A DNA stretch of 5,419 nucleotides, from the NCBI GenBank assembly GCA_011055475.1, contig DSDH01000347.1, positions 1 through 5,419 on the forward strand, in the 5' to 3' direction. This DNA comes from Phycisphaerales bacterium. Its GTDB lineage: Bacteria > Planctomycetota > Phycisphaerae > Sedimentisphaerales > Anaerohalosphaeraceae. Below are positions 1 through 5,419 of this stretch, in pieces (the stretch's first letter is position 1; each line of letters begins with the position of its first letter). The notes below the pieces were generated by a model. The model was not told where the DNA came from. It did not search any database and saw only the letters and a list, made by a program, of their open reading frames with translations. The translations under genes were made by a program, and so were the position numbers.

Positions 1-1543
<1,543 letters not shown>

Positions 1544-1551
<8 letters not shown>

Positions 1552-2038
1552 CGTCGTCACCGCCTTTCAGCAGGTTGAAGAAGTGGTAGCCGTTCCAGTG
1601 CGTGCCGGTGACGGCCTTGGCCACGGCGGAGAGCGACCGATAGACCTTGCCCTCGTACTCGAGCCCGTTGGGCAGGATGGTCACGATGACCGTGCGGCCC
1701 TTGTACTCGCGGGTAAGCACCGTTCCGGCCATGGGAAGCCGCTTGTCGGCGGAGATGCGGAGCGTTCCGATCGCCACCGGTTGACCCTCCAGCCTGACCG
1801 TCCGCCGAGGCGGGGACATGCGGATGTCGGCGTCGTTGGCGAGTTCCGCCGCTCGGGCCCGTGCCCGCTCCGACAGGTCGTCCTCGGCCCACGACTGGAG
1901 CCGCCAGGCGATGTGCTTGACGAGGAAGTCCTTGTGGTGCGAGCGGGTTTCCTCGCCGAAGACCTCGGCGTACCGGGCCCGCAGCTCGGTCACGGTCATG
2001 TGCTTGAGGACCGCGATTTCCTTGCCGATGTTCATCAT
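1544..2038 (-). CDS. DUF2924 family protein, 164 aa
   Basis: Recognised as DUF2924, a family of unknown function commonly encoded directly upstream of a serine recombinase. The diagnostic C-terminal half is present: a KRLPMAGTVLTREYKGR segment, then NGLEYEGKVYRSLSAVAKAVTGTHWNGYHFF (about residues 100-157), here split into its GLEYEGKVYRSLS and AVTGTHWNG parts. The N-terminal half is helical and charged, starting IGKEIAVLKHMTVTELRARYAEVFG (quoted here only to mark about residues 4-28). The start is an ATG-ATG pair, and the first ATG is 7 bases from AAAGGA (2046-2051). The 3' end overlaps the recombinase start by 8 bases. The conserved pairing suggests a DNA-binding or accessory role in recombination, but that is inference; no enzymatic motif is visible. 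Confidence 0.93.
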
Positions 2039-2053
2039 GCGGCCATCCTTTCT

Positions 2054-2077
2054 CCGGTTCTCGCGTGCGTTAACCGG
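2054..2077 (-). repeat. Imperfect dyad between the small gene and DUF2924
   Basis: The arms CCGGTT (2054-2059) and AACCGG (2072-2077) are separated by 12 bases that contain a further inner CGC/GCG pairing, so 9 of 12 positions pair. The dyad contains the TAA stop of the 71-aa gene and ends about 3 bases before the DUF2924 Shine-Dalgarno. In mRNA it would be a small intercistronic hairpin that could tune translation of DUF2924. As DNA it resembles a protein-binding dyad and contains the recurring word CGTTAACC. Confidence 0.45.
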
Positions 2078-2285
2078 CGTGAGGATCAGGCCGTGCGGTC
2101 ACGGGCAAGCCAAGGGCTTTCTGGGCAGAATCTGCGGATTCCTGCGGCGGGACATGTCCACCGGAAATGTCCGATGTGGCCGCCAGTTGCGGGCGGGTGC
2201 GGAGCCACAGGAGGCCGGCGGCGAGGATGCCGGCGATTTCGTGGAGGCGCTCGTCTGGGGACAGCGGAACGTCGGTCGTGTGCAT
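2070..2285 (-). CDS. Small hypothetical protein of the recombinase/DUF2924 operon, 71 aa
   Basis: No named family is recognised. The first half (LSPDERLHEIAGILAAGLLWL, split here as LSPDERLHEIAG and ILAAGLLWL) looks like an amphipathic helix of about 25 residues. The second half is low in predicted structure and rich in Ala, Pro and Gln. From memory, similar short proteins with an LSP-E-R...ILA-G--RLR pattern occur upstream of DUF2924-recombinase pairs, so it is probably a real first gene of this operon. The ATG at 2285 is chosen over an upstream alternative start at 2312 because AAGGAG (2293-2298) sits 7 bases before it. The TAA stop is 31 bases before the DUF2924 start, inside a short dyad. 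Function is unknown; a regulator or accessory factor for the recombinase is only a guess. Confidence 0.7.
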   Translation of the reverse strand: MHTTDVPLSPDERLHEIAGILAAGLLWLRTRPQLAATSDISGGHVPPQESADSAQKALGLPVTARPDPHAG

Positions 2286-2292
2286 GGGCACG

Positions 2293-2298
2293 CTCCTT
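2293..2298 (-). promoter_or_regulatory. Shine-Dalgarno AAGGAG for the 71-aa gene
   Basis: AAGGAG on the minus strand, 7 bases before ATG 2285. It decides the start of the small gene. All three leftward genes have good ribosome binding sites, whereas the rightward kinase operon shows none. This is a small hint that the two blocks have different origins. Confidence 0.75.
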
Positions 2299-2407
2299 GG
2301 GGAAGTGCCCACAACGACCTCCGCTGTGCGGCCGGCGCGTTGTCCGGCGGGTTTCTCTCTACTGGATACATACCCGGCGGAAGTTCGAGATGACGGACTG
2401 GGGCTGC

Positions 2408-2429
2408 GGTTTGAACGAGGTCGTTAACC
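2408..2429. repeat. Operator- or att-like imperfect palindrome
   Basis: The core AACGA-GG-TCGTT (2414-2425) is a perfect 5-base dyad around a central GG. It is flanked by GGTT (2408-2411) and AACC (2426-2429), with two unpaired bases on the left. It lies about 125 bases upstream of the first recombinase-operon gene. Autoregulatory operators and serine-recombinase attachment sites both take the form of an imperfect dyad around a central dinucleotide. Which, if either, applies cannot be decided from sequence. Confidence 0.4.
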
Positions 2430-2450
2430 CAGAGAGGGCTGTGAACCAGA

Positions 2451-2531
2451 GAATCCGAGAGTTTTGGCGAGGGTTTTTGGGGTGCGGAAGCAACCATGAT
2501 GGTTGCCTTCGCGCCCCAGACTCTCGGACTC
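2451..2531. repeat. Large two-tier imperfect inverted repeat
   Basis: Inner arms of 17 bases (2479-2495 and 2501-2517) pair with two G-T wobbles and one mismatch around an ATGAT loop. Directly outside are second arms of 14 bases (2451-2464 and 2518-2531, core CCGAGAG/CTCTCGG) that match at 12 of 14 positions. The left side carries an extra 14-base T-rich bulge (2465-2478). No U-run follows the stem on either strand, so it is not an ordinary terminator. Candidates are a structured RNA, a transposon or recombination end, or an extragenic palindrome. Confidence 0.6.
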
Positions 2532-2596
2532 GAACCGGAGAAAACGGCGTGGTGCGGGGATGCGCTCGTAAGCCTTTGCCGTCAACGGTTTATGCA

Positions 2597-2628
2597 AGAA
2601 CGCCGAGGACTCTCGCCCTCGGCGTTCT
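2597..2628 (-). terminator. Strong 12-bp hairpin, probable second terminator after tRNA-Asn
   Basis: AGAACGCCGAGG (2597-2608) pairs perfectly over 12 bases with CCTCGGCGTTCT (2617-2628) around an 8-base loop. It lies 12 bases beyond the UUCG hairpin in the direction of tRNA transcription, as expected for tandem terminators. The U-tract is poor on both strands, so orientation is uncertain. It could also stop transcription coming rightward from the element. Confidence 0.5.
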
Positions 2629-2640
2629 GCGTTAACCCAA

Positions 2641-2658
2641 GGGGCACCGAAGTGCCCC
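2641..2658 (-). terminator. UUCG-tetraloop hairpin terminating tRNA-Asn
   Basis: On the minus strand GGGGCAC-TTCG-GTGCCCC forms a perfect 7-bp stem closed by C(UUCG)G, the extra-stable tetraloop, followed by TTGGGTT. It begins 13 bases after the tRNA 3' end, as expected for a factor-independent terminator. The plus strand reads CGAA in the loop and then GTTGTTGTT, so some bidirectional use is possible. Confidence 0.65.
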
Positions 2659-2671
2659 GTTGTTGTTATGG

Positions 2672-2744
2672 CTCCCCGAGTAGGGCTCGAACCTACAACC
2701 TAGCGGTTAACAGCCGCTCGCTCTACCGATTGAGCTATCGGGGA
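2672..2744 (-). tRNA. tRNA-Asn (anticodon GTT)
   Basis: A full 73-base cloverleaf. The acceptor TCCCCGA/TCGGGGA is 7 bp with discriminator G. The D arm is GCTC-AATCGGTA-GAGC. The anticodon arm is AGCGG-CTGTTAA-CCGCT with anticodon GTT (plus-strand 2709-2711). The variable loop is AGGTT and the T arm is GTAGG-TTCGAGC-CCTAC. All stems pair perfectly. No CCA is encoded; the bases after the discriminator read CAT. A promoter lies at 2946-2973, with a broken second copy between promoter and gene. Confidence 0.97.
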
Positions 2745-2775
2745 TCTTCACTTTTCAGCCCCGCTGCTCAACGGG

Positions 2776-2827
2776 AGCGGTTAATCCGCCGGAGGCGGAC
2801 TCGCTCTACCGATTGAGCTATCGGGGA
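2776..2827 (-). pseudogene. Broken tRNA-Asn copy with palindrome in the anticodon arm
   Basis: The 28 bases at 2800-2827 (acceptor 5' strand, D arm, start of anticodon stem) are identical to 2717-2744 of the intact tRNA-Asn. The 9-base TTAACCGCT that continues the anticodon arm is also kept (2776-2784). Between them the intact CGGCTG is replaced by a 15-base palindrome TCCGCCTCCGGCGGA (2785-2799), so the anticodon G and stem are lost. Beyond 2776 there is no variable loop or T arm. A CGGGG at 2759-2763 (minus strand) could still pair with the 5' CCCCG. The copy cannot make a normal tRNA. It looks like a decayed tandem duplicate or a recombination scar. Confidence 0.8.
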
Positions 2828-2845
2828 CACTCGGGTCGGTCGCCC

Positions 2846-2879
2846 GGCGGCTCGGCTCAGCCACCGGGCCGAGCCCGCC
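2846..2879 (-). repeat. GC-rich hairpin in the tRNA leader
   Basis: GGCGGCTCGGC (2846-2856) pairs with GCCGAGCCCGCC (2868-2879) with one bulged base and an 11-base loop. It sits in the roughly 110-base leader between the leftward promoter and the first tRNA copy. No U-tract follows, so a terminator is unlikely. It may be a processing or leader structure. Confidence 0.4.
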
Positions 2880-2945
2880 GTATCAGATCGACCGCCACGT
2901 CTCTTATCGGAGGGCCCCTCAGGCCGCCCTCCAGCAAAACATAGA

Positions 2946-2973
2946 ATTATCCTTATTTCGGCACGCCTGTCAA
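2946..2973 (-). promoter_or_regulatory. Sigma70-type promoter reading leftward into tRNA-Asn
   Basis: On the minus strand the -35 box is TTGACA (2968-2973, perfect consensus), followed by a 16-base spacer and GATAAT (2946-2951, 5 of 6). Transcription would begin near 2938, pass the broken copy at 2827, and then the intact tRNA-Asn. No other gene lies in between. Confidence 0.75.
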
Positions 2974-3020
2974 GCACTGAAGGCATTTTTGCCGCCCGGC
3001 GCAAAAAGGCCCTCCGGTTC

Positions 3021-3049
3021 TGGACAGCCCGCGGCCCGTACCGTAGAAT
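3021..3049 (+). promoter_or_regulatory. Sigma70-type promoter of the kinase-phosphatase operon
   Basis: TGGACA (3021-3026, 5 of 6), a 17-base spacer, and TAGAAT (3044-3049, 5 of 6). The start of transcription would be near 3055-3057. That places the in-frame ATG at 3053 outside the transcript and supports ATG 3134 as the kinase start. It is back-to-back with the tRNA promoter, the two -35 boxes being about 50 bases apart. Confidence 0.65.
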
Positions 3050-3133
3050 CTCATGATTCGCCTGCGCGGCCATGGTGGGTCGCGGGGGCTTTGCGATAAA
3101 CCGCCGGGGGCGGATCGTCGAAAAGCAATACAT

Positions 3134-3997
3134 ATGGCCAGACAGACACCGGATATTGAAGATTTCACGATTATCAGGCACATCGGCACGGGTGCCCGGA
3201 GCAGAATCTATCTGGCCCGGGATGAGCAGACCGGACGGACGGTGGCGCTCAAGCAGGCCGTGATGGAGGCTCCGGAGGATCAGCGGATCTTCGAGCAGAT
3301 GGAGACCGAGTACCGCGTGGCCCGGCAGTTGGACCATCCCTACCTGCGCAAGTGCTACAAGCTGATCAAGCGGCGACGGTTGTTACGGACCACGGAGCTG
3401 CTGCTGTCGATGGAGTACTTCCCCGGTCAGAGCCTGGAGGACGGTCCGTCGCTGAGCCTGGGCGACATCCTGCTGGTCTTCCGGATGGTGGCCACGGGCC
3501 TGAACGCCATGCACGAGAAGGGTCTGGTGCATTGCGACATCAAGCCGAACAACATCCTCATCAGCAAGGAGGGGATGATCAAGATCATCGACCTGGGCCA
3601 GAGCTGCCGGCTGGGGACGATCAAGCGGCGGATCCAGGGCACGCCGGACTACATCGCGCCGGAACAGGTGCTCCGCAAGCATATCAGTCATCGCACGGAC
3701 ATGTTCAACCTGGGGGCCACGATGTACTGGGCCCTGACCGGAAAGAACGTGCCGACGTTGATCCCCAAAAAGACCGATCTGGGCTTCACGGCCATGCAGA
3801 AGAAGCAGGCCGGGTTCAAGGCGCCGCACGAGGTCTATCGCCAGATTCCCCAGGATGTCTCGCAGATCGTGATGGACTGCGTCCAGGAGGACCCCGCCAA
3901 CCGCCCGGCCAACATGGGCGAGATCATCTCGCGCATGGACGTGGCTATCCGTCGGATTTTCGGCAACAAGTTCGCCAACGCAGGCCCACAGCCATGA
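3134..3997 (+). CDS. Eukaryote-like (Hanks-type) Ser/Thr protein kinase, 287 aa, soluble
   Basis: Transfers phosphate from ATP to Ser/Thr of protein substrates; the substrate is unknown. Seen: glycine-loop GTGARSRIY (18-26), ATP-anchoring Lys40 in VALK, probable alpha-C Glu59, catalytic loop HCDIKPNN (133-140; Asp135, Lys137, Asn140), metal-binding DLG (153-155), GTPDYIAPE (169-177), F-helix Asp189 and Arg257. All key residues are present, so activity is expected. The HRD arginine is Cys134, which makes it a non-RD kinase, and DFG is DLG. The activation segment is short, with Thr162 and Thr170. The kinase domain fills almost the whole protein. There is no membrane segment, PASTA or other sensor domain, so it is probably cytosolic. 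ATG 3134 is chosen because the domain begins 10 residues later and a promoter sits upstream; no clear Shine-Dalgarno is seen. Its stop overlaps the phosphatase start as ATGA. Confidence 0.93.
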   Translation: MARQTPDIEDFTIIRHIGTGARSRIYLARDEQTGRTVALKQAVMEAPEDQRIFEQMETEYRVARQLDHPYLRKCYKLIKRRRLLRTTELLLSMEYFPGQSLEDGPSLSLGDILLVFRMVATGLNAMHEKGLVHCDIKPNNILISKEGMIKIIDLGQSCRLGTIKRRIQGTPDYIAPEQVLRKHISHRTDMFNLGATMYWALTGKNVPTLIPKKTDLGFTAMQKKQAGFKAPHEVYRQIPQDVSQIVMDCVQEDPANRPANMGEIISRMDVAIRRIFGNKFANAGPQP

Positions 3998-4830
3998 TCG
4001 ACCTGTGTAGAAGAGCCAGGGAGGCAAACCGGACCGCGCGCTATCGCCGGGGCAACGTGGTCCATCTGCCCGCCGAAGGGCAGGTGATTCTCACGGGGGA
4101 TTTGCACGGACATCGTCGGAACTTCGAACGGATCGTCGCGTACGCCGATCTGGTCCGGCGGCCGGACCGCCACGTGGTGCTGCATGAGATCCTGCACGGC
4201 GGGCCGGAGGATGGCCGAGGCGGATGCCTGTCGTTCGAGCTGTTCACGAAGGTCTTGGAGTACCATCTCGAGTTCCCCGACCGTGTGCACCTGGTGATGG
4301 GCAACCACGATACGGCGATCATCACGGACTCGGACGTGATGAAAGCCGGCAAGGAGATGAACCGGGCGATGAAGGAGGCCTTGCGACGACGATTCGATGA
4401 GGACTATGACGAAGTCCGCGACGCCCTGCGCGAGGTCCTGTTGTCGCAGGCACTGGCCGTGCGGTGTCCGAACGGCATCTGGTTTTCGCATTCGTTGCCG
4501 GCCTGCCGGACGCTGGATCACTTTGACACGGGCATCTTCGAGCGCCCTTTGACCGTGGACGACTGCGTGCGGCCCGGCTCGGCGTATCTGCTGACGTGGG
4601 GACGGCGCCAGAGCCGCCAGACGCTTGAAACGCTGGCCCGACGGTTGGAGGTGGAGGTGTTCGTGGTCGGGCACCAGCCGCAGGAGTCCGGCTGGGCCCG
4701 TGTGGAGCCGAACATGCTGATTCTGGCTTCGGAACACACGCACGGGATGCTCCTGCCGGTGGATCTGGACCGGAGGCACACGCTGGATGAGCTGACCGAG
4801 CGGCTGGTGCCGCTGGCGTCGATTGCGTGA
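3994..4830 (+). CDS. Calcineurin-like metallophosphatase, 278 aa
   Basis: A predicted metal-dependent phosphoesterase of the PPP/calcineurin fold, probably removing phosphate from protein Ser/Thr or a small molecule. Seen: motif I GDLHGH (35-40; Asp36, His38), motif III GNHD (103-106), FSHS with His166, VVGHQPQ with His227, and a SEHTHG tail (246-251) that may supply a further His. The usual motif II (GDxxDRG) is not found. At its place stands VVLHEILHGGP (61-71), where His64, Glu65 and His68 could substitute as ligands. ATG 3994 is chosen because it overlaps the kinase stop by ATGA and the domain begins about 30 residues later; the frame is open further upstream, but inside the kinase. There is no signal peptide or membrane segment. 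Likely partner: the kinase or its substrates (inference from coupling). Bis(5'-nucleosyl)-tetraphosphatase-like activity is an alternative. Confidence 0.85.
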   Translation: MIDLCRRAREANRTARYRRGNVVHLPAEGQVILTGDLHGHRRNFERIVAYADLVRRPDRHVVLHEILHGGPEDGRGGCLSFELFTKVLEYHLEFPDRVHLVMGNHDTAIITDSDVMKAGKEMNRAMKEALRRRFDEDYDEVRDALREVLLSQALAVRCPNGIWFSHSLPACRTLDHFDTGIFERPLTVDDCVRPGSAYLLTWGRRQSRQTLETLARRLEVEVFVVGHQPQESGWARVEPNMLILASEHTHGMLLPVDLDRRHTLDELTERLVPLASIA

Positions 4831-5419
4831 TGGAGACGGGGACGGGGGCGATGTTCGCACGCATCTACGGACCCATCGCGGTGCTGGCGGTGCTTTCACA
4901 GTTCCTGCTGCTGTGGCACGCGATCCGCAACTACCGATACGCCGTGCACAAGGCCCGCCGAATCGGGTCGGGCTATCGTCCCCGCGTGCTGCTGACCGTG
5001 CCGTGCAAGGGGATCGACCAGGCCTTCGACGTGAATATCCCCTCCATCTTGCGGCAGGATTACCCCGCGTGGGACCTGCACTTCGTGGTGCAGGATACCG
5101 CCGACCCCGCGCATGGCCGCCTGGAGGCGCTGTGTCGGGCGCATGCCTCGGCGTGTTCGGCGCGGACGGTTCGCCTTCTCGTGGCCGGATCTGCCGAGGG
5201 GTGCAGCCAGAAGATTCACAACCTGCTGTGTTCTTGCCGTGAGGCGGCCGAGGACGTCGAAGTCCTGGCCTTTGCCGATTCGGACGCCTGTCTCAAGCCC
5301 TCGTGGCTGGCGCATCTGGTGAGTCCCGTGCGGCGGGAGCCGTTCGGCGCAGCCACGGGCTACCGCTGGTTCGTTCCCCGGCGCAACAACGGGGCCTCGC
5401 TGGCGCTGTCGGCGATCAA
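4830..5419 (+). CDS. Membrane glycosyltransferase, GT2/GT21 ceramide-glucosyltransferase-like (partial, 3' end outside)
   Basis: 196 residues are visible and the frame is open to the window edge. An N-terminal hydrophobic segment (about 12-29, IYGPIAVLAVLSQFLLLW) is followed by a basic stretch, as expected for a membrane-anchored enzyme with a cytosolic catalytic domain. Then come VPCKG (57-61), the IPSILRQDYP region (70-79), a VVQDTADPA segment (86-94), SQKIHNLL (126-133), the DXD-type motif FADSD (148-152), and KPSWLAHLVSPV (156-167). The P-C/V-K-G, N/S-x-K-x-x-N-L and DSD order matches ceramide glucosyltransferase and HpnI-like enzymes, suggesting transfer of sugar from a nucleotide sugar to a lipid. 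The third Asp and the (Q/R)xxRW motif would lie beyond the edge. ATG 4830 overlaps the phosphatase stop; ATG 4851 is a possible alternative start. The acceptor is unknown. Confidence 0.85.
   Translation, partial: METGTGAMFARIYGPIAVLAVLSQFLLLWHAIRNYRYAVHKARRIGSGYRPRVLLTVPCKGIDQAFDVNIPSILRQDYPAWDLHFVVQDTADPAHGRLEALCRAHASACSARTVRLLVAGSAEGCSQKIHNLLCSCREAAEDVEVLAFADSDACLKPSWLAHLVSPVRREPFGAATGYRWFVPRRNNGASLALSAI

Larger units (their letters stand above)
2286..2671. other. Gene-free stretch between recombinase operon and tRNA-Asn
   Basis: No protein gene is supported on either strand; the reading frames crossing it are biased in composition and match no family I recognise. It must contain the promoter of the leftward recombinase operon. 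The best weak candidate is a TATGTAT-like word on the minus strand at about 2365-2372, with no convincing -35 box. It holds the dyad, large inverted repeat and two terminators listed separately. An attachment-site boundary of the recombinase element may also lie here. Confidence 0.5.
2828..3133. other. Divergent promoter region between tRNA-Asn and kinase operon
   Basis: No protein gene is supported here. It contains the tRNA leader hairpin, an AT-richer patch (about 2935-2990), two promoters facing away from each other, and the kinase 5' leader of about 78 bases (roughly 3056-3133). An open frame joins the kinase frame upstream to 3053, but it starts at the predicted transcription start and shows no domain content. 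Confidence 0.6.

Noticed and set aside
2313..2425. Inverted repeat AACGACCTC (2313-2321) with GAGGTCGTT (2417-2425)
   Set aside because: Nine perfect bases but nearly 100 bases apart. The right copy is better explained by the local palindrome at 2414-2425, so it is not called as a separate element.
2755..2827. Second functional tRNA gene
   Set aside because: The anticodon and its stem are disrupted by a palindrome and there is no variable loop or T arm.
2986..3007. TTTTTGC/GCAAAAA dyad as a terminator
   Set aside because: T-run precedes and A-run follows the stem on both strands, the reverse of a factor-independent terminator, and no gene ends here.
3053..3133. 27-residue N-terminal extension of the kinase from ATG 3053
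   Set aside because: It starts at or before the predicted transcription start, has no ribosome binding site, and adds a basic Gly-rich stretch outside the kinase domain.
2768..3337. 189-residue minus-strand open frame
   Set aside because: It covers the broken tRNA, both promoters and the antisense of the kinase start, and has no domain.
3352..3993. Upstream extension of the phosphatase frame inside the kinase
   Set aside because: It would overlap the kinase catalytic domain in another frame and has a low-complexity sequence. The ATGA overlap at 3994 gives a natural start.
3835..4899. 354-residue minus-strand open frame opposite the phosphatase
   Set aside because: Antisense shadow of the metallophosphatase, with Arg/Gln/His-rich composition and no motif.

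Overview
This GC-rich bacterial window has two unrelated blocks on either side of a tRNA-Asn locus. The host phylum cannot be fixed from sequence alone. A soluble eukaryote-like Ser/Thr kinase, a calcineurin-like phosphatase and a ceramide-glucosyltransferase-like enzyme in one operon would suit a planctomycete or another kinase-rich phylum; this is inference.

Left block (1-2285, all leftward): a compact three-gene operon encodes a 71-aa protein of unknown function, a DUF2924 protein, and a 516-aa large serine recombinase with catalytic domain, recombinase domain, zinc ribbon and coiled coil. All three have Shine-Dalgarno-like sequences. The last two genes overlap by 8 bases. This looks like the recombination module of an integrated element whose cargo, if any, lies left of position 1.

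Middle (2286-3133): no protein gene is supported. It holds a dyad (2408-2429), a large imperfect inverted repeat (2451-2531), two hairpin terminators (2597-2628 and 2641-2658), an intact tRNA-Asn(GTT) on the minus strand (2672-2744), and a broken second tRNA-Asn copy immediately upstream of it. In the broken copy a 15-base palindrome replaces part of the anticodon arm. A near-consensus sigma70-type promoter at 2946-2973 reads leftward into the tRNA pair. A second one at 3021-3049 reads rightward into the kinase operon. The word CGTTAACC occurs three times around the recombinase operon and may mark recombinase or regulator sites.

Right block (3134-5419, all rightward): three tightly coupled genes. 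A cytosolic Ser/Thr kinase (287 aa) overlaps a metallophosphatase (278 aa) by ATGA. The phosphatase stop overlaps the start of a membrane-anchored GT2/GT21-like glycosyltransferase, which runs off the window after 196 residues. The arrangement suggests a phosphorylation writer and eraser made together with a lipid- or envelope-glycan enzyme that may be under their control. The phosphatase lacks the canonical second metal-binding motif, which is the most unusual protein feature seen here.
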